A stretch of DNA of 16,795 nt from Gammaproteobacteria bacterium UBA5338 (GCA_002408105.1 DHQM01000027.1:1-16795), one strand, 5' to 3'; positions 7,415 to 14,605 are shown, numbered from the stretch's first letter. Program-made: numbers and translations. The notes: generated from the letters alone by a model not told the origin.

Positions 7415-7914
7415 GCCCGAGCGTGGAAGCCCGAACGCGCCCATCGGCGCGCATATTGCTTGATCCGCGCATGGCCTATGCCATGGTTCTCGGCAGCGGC
7501 TTGGTGCCGCGGGCGCCAGGGACCATGGGCTCCATCGTTGCCTTGCCGCTGTGGTACCTGTTGGCGCCGCTGTCCCCGGTCAGCTACTTCAGCGCCCTGG
7601 CCCTGCTGTTTGCACTGGGGGTCGTCTGTGCGCGCCATGCCGAGTACCGACTGGGCCGCAAGGACCACCCGGGGATTGTTTGCGATGAAGTGGTGGGGCT
7701 CTTGCTGGCATGCGCCAGCTTGCCTCAGGACTGGCTGTGGGGTCTCTGCGGGTTGGTGCTTTTTCGCGTGTTCGACATCGCCAAGCCCTGGCCCATCCGG
7801 TGGCTGGAGCACCGGTTCGGCCCAGGCTGGGGAGTCATGGTGGATGACCTGATGGCGGGGCTCTACGCGCTGCTGCTGTTACTGGGCATGCAACTCGCTG
7901 TGCCGCTGCTGTAA
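7411..7914 (+). CDS. pgpA: Phosphatidylglycerophosphatase A
   Basis: PgpA is an integral inner-membrane enzyme that removes phosphate from phosphatidylglycerol phosphate to give phosphatidylglycerol. The protein has 167 residues from GTG 7411. It shows the family's GSGLVPRAPGTMGS near the N-terminus, the central GIVCDEVVG, and KPWPIRWLEHR...GVMVDDLMAG towards the end, between hydrophobic segments. The GTG start is preceded by a weak AAAGAG (7395-7400). An ATG at 7471 would cut off about 20 poorly conserved residues and is a second choice. The frame is also open upstream into thiL, but that extension has no family similarity. Its 3' end overlaps the convergent GldG-like gene by 36 bases. Confidence 0.93.
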   Translation: MSPSVEARTRPSARILLDPRMAYAMVLGSGLVPRAPGTMGSIVALPLWYLLAPLSPVSYFSALALLFALGVVCARHAEYRLGRKDHPGIVCDEVVGLLLACASLPQDWLWGLCGLVLFRVFDIAKPWPIRWLEHRFGPGWGVMVDDLMAGLYALLLLLGMQLAVPLL

Positions 7915-9849
7915 ACGCAGTGCGCGGCGGCGGAAAACATGCCACACCGCCACACCCAACACCAGCAGCACGGGCACGGCCAAGTAATTGATCGCCTTGA
8001 TCCAGGCACCGAGGCGTTCGATGTCTTCATTCAGTTGGTGCTGTACCTGGCGCAGCTGCTTGCGAATCTCCAGGCGCTGCTCCATGAAGCGCTCAAGTTC
8101 CGCTTCCTGGTCCTCGCTCAACTCCGAGACTTCGGTGCCCTGCTTGGCGGCCTCTAGCTCGGCCATGCGGGTTTCTGTTTCCTGCAGCTGCTGCTGAAGG
8201 GTCTGCTGCGTCGACCGCAATCGCTGCTCTGCATCACGCTGCAGTGCGTTCACCACCTCGAACGGCCGGTAAAACCGCCCCCGGGCCCGGATACCGATGA
8301 GGTCACTGTTTCCGCTGAGGTTGTCCACCGCGTTGGCGAGAAAGTCACCGTTGTCCGCGAACGGGCTGCCGATGCGCTGGCCGAACAGCTCGCGCACCGT
8401 GATCCAAAGGCGGTCGGTCAATACATCCGTATCAGCCACCACCAGGATGTTCGCTGGCGCTTGGGAAGCCGCAATGTGGGGCAATACTGGAGCGGCATCC
8501 GCTTGGTCTGTCGCTTCCTCTGCGGTCTCTTGGGCGGCATCGCCTTCGTCCGCGGCAGGTTCGGTTTCCCCGCTGGCATCCTCCGGCTCCGGGGGCGGTG
8601 GCCCGTCAGGGAACGCGGTCTGTAGTTCCCCGTGCAGCCGCGCCGCCACCGTATAACGCTCGCCGGTCGGCTCAAACTCCGCGTACAGGGCCTCGGGATT
8701 TTCCAACATCGCGAACTGCTCGGCGGACGTGGTCATGGCCTGGGCGCTTGACTGGACCAGCGGCGTGAACTGCATCCGACCGGCGCCGGTCGGGCGCAGC
8801 ACCCCCGGGGTACCAAACAGGAGGTATTCGAGCCGGGCAGTGACAACGTCATCGCCGTTGATCGCATCACCTTCGAAGCCCAGGATCGCCGGGTGACGCT
8901 GTGCCGGGCGGTCTGGGCCCATGTTGACGGTCAGGGCATAGCGGTCATCCAGCAGCACCTGGTCCGCGGGCATCTCGACACCCCAGTGGATTAACAACTC
9001 CGGAAGGTTCGAGGCCGCATCGCCAAGGCCTGGCATGCCCTGGGTGGCCGCCGCAGCATGGGGATCGAGAAACAGCATCAGGTTGCCACCGCGCAGCACG
9101 AACTGATCGATCGCATAGCGGCTCTTGTCGGTCAGGTTCTGAGGGTGCACCAGCAGGAGCAGGTCGATTTCAGCGGGGTCGATGGAGGCGATGTCAACGC
9201 CAAGGTCCCTCAACTCAAACAGTTGCTGAAGCTGGGTGAACGCCATCCATGGGGGGGTTTGGCGGCGCGCCATGAAGTCAAAGCCACCAAGAACGTCGAT
9301 GTTGCTGACCAGGCCAATGACCGGCTGGCGACCGCGGCTCAGGCCATACAGCAGTTTGCCAAGGTCATACTCCAGGAACTCTTCGCGCTCAGGGGTAAAG
9401 AACGGAACCAGCTCCCGCTGTCCCTCCGCGTTCTCGGCCGCCAACCCGAAGTAGATTTCCTTGCCGGACGCGCCTGCGCGGATGGTGCCAAGACCCATCT
9501 CGTTCGCGCGGTCTTCAGCGGGCGAGAAGGGTTCAGGGTCAATCACCTCCAGGGTCACGGCGTCGCTGATGCGCGCGTACTCTTCGAGCAACTCGCGCAC
9601 GCGTTTGGCATAGGCGCGCACGAAGGGCAGGTCGCTTGACTCGCTGTCGGAAAAAAACAAGTACAGGGTGACCGGTTGCTCCAGGTTGCGCACCAGGTTG
9701 CGGGTACCGGGGGAGAGCGAGTACAGATTTTCTTCGGTCAGGTCGACCCGGACGTTTGGGACTGCACGGTCAATCAACACATTCAGGACCGCCACCACCA
9801 CAGCCAGCAGCAGCAGGCCAACACCAGAATAGAAGGAACCAATACGCAT
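7879..9849 (-). CDS. GldG-like ABC transporter auxiliary protein
   Basis: This 656-residue protein belongs to the GldG / ABC-type uncharacterised auxiliary family that accompanies ABC-2 exporters. One membrane helix is at the N-terminus (about residues 8-28) and one at the C-terminus (about 618-638), with a large domain between. The family segment DLTEENLYSLSPGTRNL lies at about 36-52, followed by a redox-fold-like region, and LRGGNLMLFLDP lies at 252-263. A proline- and acid-rich insert (about 415-455) divides the extracytoplasmic domain. A long coiled-coil segment (about 536-612) precedes the last helix. The ATG follows the permease stop by four bases, so the gene is last of a three-gene operon. 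The transported substrate is unknown. Gliding is not implied, because no other gliding genes are seen. Confidence 0.85.
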   Translation of the reverse strand: MRIGSFYSGVGLLLLAVVVAVLNVLIDRAVPNVRVDLTEENLYSLSPGTRNLVRNLEQPVTLYLFFSDSESSDLPFVRAYAKRVRELLEEYARISDAVTLEVIDPEPFSPAEDRANEMGLGTIRAGASGKEIYFGLAAENAEGQRELVPFFTPEREEFLEYDLGKLLYGLSRGRQPVIGLVSNIDVLGGFDFMARRQTPPWMAFTQLQQLFELRDLGVDIASIDPAEIDLLLLVHPQNLTDKSRYAIDQFVLRGGNLMLFLDPHAAAATQGMPGLGDAASNLPELLIHWGVEMPADQVLLDDRYALTVNMGPDRPAQRHPAILGFEGDAINGDDVVTARLEYLLFGTPGVLRPTGAGRMQFTPLVQSSAQAMTTSAEQFAMLENPEALYAEFEPTGERYTVAARLHGELQTAFPDGPPPPEPEDASGETEPAADEGDAAQETAEEATDQADAAPVLPHIAASQAPANILVVADTDVLTDRLWITVRELFGQRIGSPFADNGDFLANAVDNLSGNSDLIGIRARGRFYRPFEVVNALQRDAEQRLRSTQQTLQQQLQETETRMAELEAAKQGTEVSELSEDQEAELERFMEQRLEIRKQLRQVQHQLNEDIERLGAWIKAINYLAVPVLLVLGVAVWHVFRRRALRLQQRHSELHAQ

Positions 9850-9853
9850 CTGT

Positions 9854-10594
9854 TCAAGCCGCCTGGGATTTTTTCAGTTCGATCACGATGGCAGTGGCAA
9901 GCAACCAGCCGGAAATCATCAGCACGAAAAACAGCAGGTCGCTCAAATCCAGGACCCCACGACTGATGGCGTTGAAATGCGTGATGAAACTCAGCGCAGC
10001 AATGGCGTCGACCAAGGCCACGGGCGCCCAGGATTCGAAGAAGTCCAGCACCAAAGGAAACCCCGAAACCACGAACACAAAGCAGGTCACCAAGCTCAAA
10101 ATGAACGCAACGACCTGGTTGGCGCTGACCGCGCTCATGCAAGAGCCGATCGCCAAAAAGGCACCGGCCATCAACCAACTGCCGAGGTAGCTGGCAACCA
10201 CCACGCCGTTGTCCGGTTCACCCAGGAAGTTGACGGTGAGCCAGATCGGGAAGGTCAACGCCAGGGCGATTCCGGTGAACAGCCAGGCCGCGAGAAACTT
10301 GCCAAGCACAGCCTCGCCAAGGCGCAGCGGCAGGGTCAGCAGCAACTCGATGGTGCCGGACTTGCGCTCCTCGGCCCACAGCCGCATGCCGATTGCAGGA
10401 ATCAAGAACAGATACAGCCAGGGGTGGTAGGTGAAAAACGGCAGCAAGTCGGCCTGACCCACCTCATAAAACCCCCCCAGACTGAAGGTGAACAGGTTGC
10501 TCATCAACAGAAAGATGACGATGAACACGTACGCCAAAGGGGTGGAGAAATAGCTCCCCAACTCGCGGCGGCAGAGGATCCAAGCGCGGTTCAT
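9854..10594 (-). CDS. ABC-2 type transporter permease (GldF-like)
   Basis: This is the membrane subunit of the ABC exporter, 246 residues with about six hydrophobic segments. The N-terminus has the family's RRELGSYFSTPLAYVF pattern. After the second membrane helix comes a MRLWAEERKSGTIELLLTLP segment, which is characteristic of ABC-2 permeases coupled to GldA/NosF-type ATPases. The start ATG overlaps the stop of the ATPase gene by one base (TAATG), indicating translational coupling. The protein would sit in the inner membrane and pair with the ATPase at 10594-11529 and the GldG-like auxiliary. The substrate cannot be inferred. Confidence 0.92.
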   Translation of the reverse strand: MNRAWILCRRELGSYFSTPLAYVFIVIFLLMSNLFTFSLGGFYEVGQADLLPFFTYHPWLYLFLIPAIGMRLWAEERKSGTIELLLTLPLRLGEAVLGKFLAAWLFTGIALALTFPIWLTVNFLGEPDNGVVVASYLGSWLMAGAFLAIGSCMSAVSANQVVAFILSLVTCFVFVVSGFPLVLDFFESWAPVALVDAIAALSFITHFNAISRGVLDLSDLLFFVLMISGWLLATAIVIELKKSQAA

Positions 10595-11529
10595 TAGGCC
10601 GCCTCCACGCTGTCGGTGTGCGTCAAGGAACGGAACACGTCGTCGAGGTGGCCTTGCTCCACGTACATCTCCTCGGCCTGGATGCCGGCCTGGTCAAGGC
10701 ACTGCTTGACCTCGCCCAGCAGTGTCTTGCCTGGCGTCGGGACCACCACGAGAAATTCACCGGCTGCGTCCCACTCCACCCGTTCGACGCCCGGCAACTG
10801 CGCCAGGCGCGCCGTGGGCACCCTGGGATCTGCGCAACGCACCCGCACCGCGCCGTGGTAGACCGAACGGGCCGCCAACTCCGCGGGGGTGGCATCGGCG
10901 ACCAACTGCCCTCCAGCAATCACGATGACCCGTGAGCACAGGGCGGAAACTTCCTCGAGGATGTGGGTCGAGATGATCACGATCTTGTCGTCCGACAGGT
11001 TCTGGATCAGCCGGCGCACCTGGTGCTTCTGGTTCGGGTCCAACCCATCGGTCGGCTCATCGAGAATCAACACACGCGGATCGTGGATGAGGGCCTGCGC
11101 CAGAGCGACCCGGCGCTTGAACCCCTTGGAGAGCTGCTCAATGCGTTTGCTGAGCAGTTTTTCCAACTCCAGCGCCGCCACCATGGCATCGACCGCGGCT
11201 GCGCGGCGCGATTTTGGAATCCCGCGCACCGCTGCAATGAACTTCAGGAACGCCAGGGTGCGCATGTCGCCGTAGGCCGGCGCGCCCTCGGGCAAATAGC
11301 CAATGGCGGCTTTCGCTGCGAGCGGCTCGGCCCAAACGTCCTGACCAAACATGGACACCGTGCCCAGGGTTGGTGCAAGAAAACCCGCCATCATCTTCAT
11401 GGTGGTCGACTTTCCTGCCCCGTTCGGGCCAATAAAGCCCAGCACCTCACCGGGCTGCAGCCGAAAGGACACCCCCTTGACTGCCTCGAAGGCTCCGAAG
11501 GATTTGTGCAGGTTGTCCACCTCGATCAT
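10594..11529 (-). CDS. ABC transporter ATP-binding protein (GldA-like)
   Basis: This is the nucleotide-binding subunit of the exporter, 311 residues from the ATG at 11529. The Walker A motif GPNGAGKST lies at residues 34-42, the ABC signature appears as LSKGF (133-137) in place of LSGGQ, Walker B plus the catalytic glutamate is LILDEP (154-159), and the switch histidine is in STH (187-189). YLPEGAPAYGDM follows Walker A in the usual Q-loop position, with glutamate instead of glutamine, as in many ABC-2 ATPases. The region after about 215 is a C-terminal accessory domain. A GTG at 11535 is an alternative start giving two more residues; both lie near GAGGGTGAG. It is the first gene of the operon, behind a good promoter. 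Confidence 0.94.
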   Translation of the reverse strand: MIEVDNLHKSFGAFEAVKGVSFRLQPGEVLGFIGPNGAGKSTTMKMMAGFLAPTLGTVSMFGQDVWAEPLAAKAAIGYLPEGAPAYGDMRTLAFLKFIAAVRGIPKSRRAAAVDAMVAALELEKLLSKRIEQLSKGFKRRVALAQALIHDPRVLILDEPTDGLDPNQKHQVRRLIQNLSDDKIVIISTHILEEVSALCSRVIVIAGGQLVADATPAELAARSVYHGAVRVRCADPRVPTARLAQLPGVERVEWDAAGEFLVVVPTPGKTLLGEVKQCLDQAGIQAEEMYVEQGHLDDVFRSLTHTDSVEAA

Positions 11530-11541
11530 TGCCACTCACCC

Positions 11542-11557
11542 TCTGCTGCAGCGCAGA
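11542..11557 (-). other. Small hairpin just before the ABC operon ribosome binding site
   Basis: Read on the minus strand, TCTGC and GCAGA form a five-base-pair stem with a six-base loop, ending directly at the GGGTGAG region used for initiation. It may influence translation of the ATPase gene, but a stem this short is also expected by chance. Confidence 0.25.
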
Positions 11558-11561
11558 ATGC

Positions 11562-11592
11562 TTGCGAATTCCGCCGTAAAAATCGTTCGCAA
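11562..11592 (-). promoter_or_regulatory. Inverted repeat at the ABC operon transcription start, possible operator
   Basis: TTGCGAA (11562-11568) and TTCGCAA (11586-11592) are perfect seven-base inverted repeats separated by 17 bases. One arm touches the -10 element and the other lies around +17 to +23 of the predicted transcript. A regulator bound here would block initiation. As RNA, the same arms could form a hairpin in the 5' leader. Confidence 0.4.
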
Positions 11593-11620
11593 ATATAGGG
11601 TTAGCGTCGTTCAAATGCAA
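11592..11620 (-). promoter_or_regulatory. Sigma70-type promoter of the ABC exporter operon
   Basis: On the minus strand, TTGCAT (complement of 11615-11620) and TATATT (complement of 11592-11597) are separated by exactly 17 bases. Both match the consensus well. The predicted start is near 11585, giving a leader of about 50 bases before the ATPase start codon. Confidence 0.6.
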
Positions 11621-11719
11621 CCAAACTGAGGGCCCCAGTCATGGGCTCCCGGCCCGCCGTCCCACTCGGGAGGCCACGCTCGTCGCGCCCACAACCAGCC
11701 ACCTGCCCAGTCGCTCAGC

Positions 11720-11748
11720 TTGACCATCCACTTTCGGCATGAATACTG
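11720..11748 (+). promoter_or_regulatory. Candidate promoter for an intergenic small RNA
   Basis: TTGACC (11720-11725) matches the -35 consensus at five of six bases. AATACT (11742-11747) is a partial -10 element at 16 bases. Read one base later, ATACTG has an extended TGA in front and a 17-base spacer. The predicted start is near 11754. Confidence 0.4.
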
Positions 11749-11753
11749 CAGAA

Positions 11754-11898
11754 GAGAGCATGCATGCCGGCGTGAGTCCTGCTGTCCCACCGGTTCCTCC
11801 TGGTGTCCAGTGGGTGGCCTTGGGCCGACTGCACAAAGGTGGTTCTCCTTCGAAGCCAATATGGCTGTGCCCCTGGCCTTGTGCCAGGGGCTTTTTTT
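11754..11898 (+). ncRNA. Candidate small RNA with SD-complementary motifs and intrinsic terminator
   Basis: Between the candidate promoter and the terminator lie about 145 bases without a convincing reading frame. They show a row of hairpins: CACCGG/CTGGTG (11788-11805), an imperfect CAGT...GGCC/GGCC...ACTG stem (11809-11831), AGCCA/TGGCT (11854-11866), then the terminator stem. The first loop displays TTCCTC. An unpaired stretch (about 11832-11853) carries TTCTCCTT. Both are complementary to Shine-Dalgarno sequences, as in many trans-acting regulatory RNAs. I compared it by eye with 6S, 4.5S, tmRNA, RNase P and cyclic-di-GMP riboswitch patterns and saw no match. It could instead be a terminated leader of the EAL gene at 12019. 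Start and function are inferred. Confidence 0.5.
11869..11898 (+). terminator. Rho-independent terminator
   Basis: GCCCCTGGC (11869-11877) pairs perfectly with GCCAGGGGC (11883-11891) around a five-base loop, and seven T residues follow (11892-11898). It is the clearest intrinsic terminator in the window. No protein gene ends in front of it on the plus strand, which supports a non-coding or leader transcript. Confidence 0.88.
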
Positions 11899-11914
11899 AT
11901 GCGTCTATGCGTCT
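11899..11914 (+). repeat. Perfect 8-bp tandem repeat after the terminator
   Basis: ATGCGTCT occurs twice without a gap, directly after the terminator T-run. A perfect hairpin CCAACC-AGC-GGTTGG follows at 11920-11934. These are the only other features seen before the EAL gene's ribosome binding site. Confidence 0.6.
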
Positions 11915-12018
11915 CCGCCCCAACCAGCGGTTGGCTGTCACGCAAGTGAAAACTGGGCCAATTAGACTTCGGTGCGGGGATCGCTCGCCCGAATCAACCA
12001 CCGATTTGGAGAACACCT

Positions 12019-13779
12019 GTGATGGCGGAGCCTGCCGTATTGGCTGCAGCCACCTTGGATGAAATCATTGCCACCCGAGCTGTGACCCCGGTGTTCCAGC
12101 CAGTGGTCAACCTTGCTGGTGGCTGGACAGTTGGCTTCGAGGCATTGGCGCGGGGCCCGGTTTCGAGCGCGCTGCACGCGCCGAGCGCACTTTTCAGGGC
12201 AGCGGAGGAGGCGGGCTGCCTTGCCGAACTGGAGTCCCTGTGTCGCATCCGGGCGGTCGAGGCCTTTGCCGAAGCCGACAGCGACCGCAAGCTGTTCCTC
12301 AACATCAGCGCCCAGTTGCTGTGCGGCAACGGCCAGACGTTCCCTGCTTTTCGCGCGGCCCTGAAGCGGCTGGACATCCCGCCGCAGCGCATCGTCATCG
12401 AGTTGTCGGAGCAGCAGCCCTACCACGACATCGCACGCCTCAAAGAAAACATCGCCGCCTACCGCCGGTTCGGCTTTCAAATCGCAATTGATGACCTGGG
12501 TACCGGGTATTCAGGATTGAAGCTCTGGTCGGAGGTCCACCCGGACTACGTCAAGATCGACCGCCATTTCGTATCCGGCATCGACTCCGATCTGGTCAAA
12601 CGCGAGTTCGTGCGCTCCATCGTGGCCATCAGCCAGGGACTCGACTGCCAAGTCATTGCCGAGGGGATCGAAACCCCGGCCGAGCTGCTCACCGTGCGCA
12701 AGCTGGGCATCCAGATGGGCCAGGGATTTTTGCTCGCCAGCCCAGCGCCCGTGCCAACCAGTGAAATCGAACCCCAGCCAGCGCTCTCTGACCCCATTAG
12801 CGGGCAATTCCTGGGGCTTTCGGAAACCGCCAGAAGTCTGGCCAAACCCGCTCCGGCGGTGGCGCCTGGCCTGTTGATGAAAGAGGTGCTGGACGTGCTC
12901 CAGGACCACCCAGGCCAAAACACCCTCGCTGTGGTTGACGAGAATCGTCAGGTGATTGGCGTGTTGCACCGGAACGCGCTGGTCGAACGATTTTCCCAGC
13001 GTTTCGGTCGGGCACTGTACGAACGACGTTGCGCGCGAGAGTTGATGGACCAACACGGCTTGGTTGTCGACGCCGAAGTCCCACTCGAAGCGCTGAGCCA
13101 GTTGGTGACCGCGAGCGCCGAGTCCGACGTCCACCAGAACATCATCATCACCGACAAGGGGCGGTTCTTCGGCACCGGTTCGTTCACCGATTTGCTGCGC
13201 AAGATCACCGAGTTGAAGATCCACAATGCACGCTACGCCAACCCACTGACCCTGCTCCCCGGCAGCGTGCCCATCAACACCACCATCGACCGACTGCTCG
13301 CCGAGCACGCAGATTTTCGGGTCGCCTACTGCGACCTCAACCACTTCAAGCCCTACAACGACCACTATGGGTACGCCAAGGGCGATCAGGTGCTGCAACT
13401 GGTGGGGGACCTGCTGAACCGACTTGCAGACAACGAACGCAACCTGGTGGGCCACATTGGGGGGGATGACTTCGTGGTGGTGTTCCAAGATACCCGCTGG
13501 AAGCTGATTTGCCAGCGCATCCTCGCCGATTTTGATGCCCTCATCGGGCGCCACTACGACTCCGTTGACGCAGCAGCCGGTGGCATCTGGGCGCCAGACC
13601 GGCGGGGGGTTGAAACCTTCCACCCATGCATGGGTTTGGCGGTGGGTGTGGTTCACCCTGATCCCGAGCAGTGTCACAGCTCCAAAGAGGTCGCAAGCCT
13701 TGCGACTGCAGCCAAGCTCATGGCCAAAAAGTCCAACCAGAGCGCCCTGTTCGTGTCACGCCGCCGTGGCCCGGGGTGA
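12019..13779 (+). CDS. EAL-CBS-GGDEF protein, cyclic-di-GMP phosphodiesterase
   Basis: The 586-residue protein combines an N-terminal EAL phosphodiesterase domain (about 12-250), a CBS-type sensory region (about 280-400) and a C-terminal GGDEF domain (about 410-585). The EAL domain looks active: FEALAR (Glu41), NIS (Asn95), ELSE (Glu128), DDLGTGYSG (Asp158-Asp159), VKIDR (Lys179), AEGIET (Glu215) and QGFLL (Gln235) are present. The GGDEF motif is altered to GGDDF (481-485), and no RxxD inhibitory site precedes it, so it may be a weak cyclase or a GTP-sensing domain. CBS pairs usually bind adenine nucleotides. No membrane segment is seen. GTG 12019 has GGAG (12008-12011) seven bases upstream; ATG 12022 is the alternative. 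The net effect is probably lowering cyclic-di-GMP. Confidence 0.9.
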   Translation: MMAEPAVLAAATLDEIIATRAVTPVFQPVVNLAGGWTVGFEALARGPVSSALHAPSALFRAAEEAGCLAELESLCRIRAVEAFAEADSDRKLFLNISAQLLCGNGQTFPAFRAALKRLDIPPQRIVIELSEQQPYHDIARLKENIAAYRRFGFQIAIDDLGTGYSGLKLWSEVHPDYVKIDRHFVSGIDSDLVKREFVRSIVAISQGLDCQVIAEGIETPAELLTVRKLGIQMGQGFLLASPAPVPTSEIEPQPALSDPISGQFLGLSETARSLAKPAPAVAPGLLMKEVLDVLQDHPGQNTLAVVDENRQVIGVLHRNALVERFSQRFGRALYERRCARELMDQHGLVVDAEVPLEALSQLVTASAESDVHQNIIITDKGRFFGTGSFTDLLRKITELKIHNARYANPLTLLPGSVPINTTIDRLLAEHADFRVAYCDLNHFKPYNDHYGYAKGDQVLQLVGDLLNRLADNERNLVGHIGGDDFVVVFQDTRWKLICQRILADFDALIGRHYDSVDAAAGGIWAPDRRGVETFHPCMGLAVGVVHPDPEQCHSSKEVASLATAAKLMAKKSNQSALFVSRRRGPG

Positions 13780-13809
13780 AATGACGCCGAGTCCCGCATG
13801 GGCCTCCCC

Positions 13810-14448
13810 CTAACAAAGCAGGCTGAACTCACCCGTTGCGGGATCCAACTCCTCCAACTCGGCGGTCGCGAGGTTGAAGTACCAGCCCCGCAAACTCAAG
13901 CTGCCCCGCGCTTCTCGCTCCGCCACCCACGGATACGTCAGCAGGTTGGTCAGCGACACCGAAAGCGCAGCGCGGCTGCACGCGCAGATCTTTTGGTCCA
14001 ACGGCATCTGCGGGTGATCGCGCAACACCTCGGTGGCGACCGGTTCGGCAATGGCCGTCCACTCTTCCAGCGGATGGCTCGGTAGGGATTCGTCAATCAA
14101 TCGGTTCACCAGGGTGCCGATGCCGCCGCAGCGCGAATGCCCCATCACAATCAGGGTCTCGACCTCCAGGTAACAGACTCCGAACTCTATGGCGGCCGAG
14201 GTCTCGGCATACCGATGCTGTTCGGACATCGGCGGCACAAGATTGGCGATGTTGCGCAGCACAAAGATGTCCCCGGCCCGAGAGTCCGTGATGATGGCGG
14301 GGTCCACCCGGGAGTCACAGCACGCAACCATCATGACACGGGGGGGCTGGCGCTGCTGGGAAATCAGCCGCTGGTGGCGCTCGGGATTGTTCTGGTACGC
14401 GGCTTTGTAGCGCGCAAAGCCCTCGATCAAGGCATCGACATCAGACAT
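13810..14448 (-). CDS. Beta-class carbonic anhydrase
   Basis: The enzyme interconverts carbon dioxide and bicarbonate. The 212-residue protein has a complete zinc site: Cys43 with the Asp45-Arg47 dyad in the ACCDSRVD segment, and His104 with Cys107 in GHSRCGG. The AGDIFVLRNIAN segment (58-69) is typical of the beta class. The frame is open upstream to 14838, but the ATG at 14448 is supported by a perfect AGGAGG six bases before it and by the protein's normal length. No signal peptide is seen, so it is cytoplasmic. It converges on the EAL gene with 30 bases between stops and diverges from the protease gene. A cynT/can-type name would be a guess. Confidence 0.95.
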   Translation of the reverse strand: MSDVDALIEGFARYKAAYQNNPERHQRLISQQRQPPRVMMVACCDSRVDPAIITDSRAGDIFVLRNIANLVPPMSEQHRYAETSAAIEFGVCYLEVETLIVMGHSRCGGIGTLVNRLIDESLPSHPLEEWTAIAEPVATEVLRDHPQMPLDQKICACSRAALSVSLTNLLTYPWVAEREARGSLSLRGWYFNLATAELEELDPATGEFSLLC

Positions 14449-14454
14449 GGGGCG

Positions 14455-14460
14455 CCTCCT
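14455..14460 (-). promoter_or_regulatory. Consensus ribosome binding site of the carbonic anhydrase gene
   Basis: AGGAGG on the minus strand stands six bases before the ATG at 14448 and decides the start against several upstream in-frame candidates. A small inverted repeat TCCGAC/GTCGGA lies just upstream, near 14467-14484. Confidence 0.8.
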
Positions 14461-14560
14461 AAATCGGTCCGACGGTGGGTCGGATTCAGAAACCGTGCCA
14501 CTCAGGCGGCCAGTTCGTTTTTTTGGCGGCGCGAGGGTACACAAGCTTGACCCAGGGCAC

Positions 14561-14591
14561 CAGTTGCCGGCCAATGCAGGCCGGGAAACTG
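14561..14591 (+). other. Inverted repeat just upstream of the protease gene
   Basis: CCGGCC (14567-14572) and GGCCGG (14579-14584) form a perfect stem around AATGCA. CAGTT (14561-14565) and AACTG (14587-14591) extend it after a small internal loop. It ends 14 bases before the ATG at 14606. It could be an operator or a leader hairpin; no T-run follows. Confidence 0.35.
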
Positions 14592-14605
14592 CTAGGCTTG
14601 GCTGC

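Noticed and set aside
11611..11859. 82-residue minus-strand frame in the intergenic region
   Set aside because: It runs through the candidate small RNA and the ABC promoter region, has no ribosome binding site or recognisable motif, and its tryptophan-rich end looks random.
11899..12018. Cyclic-di-GMP (GEMM) riboswitch before the EAL gene
   Set aside because: The conserved GEMM core sequences and tetraloop pairing are not present. Only a tandem repeat and a simple hairpin are seen.
11739..12062. 107-residue plus-strand frame through the intergenic region into the EAL gene start
   Set aside because: It begins inside the candidate promoter without a ribosome binding site, passes through the intrinsic terminator and overlaps the EAL gene start out of frame.
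12511..13677. 388-residue minus-strand frame opposite the EAL-CBS-GGDEF gene
   Set aside because: It is antisense to conserved EAL and GGDEF motifs, with low-complexity composition and no domain signal.
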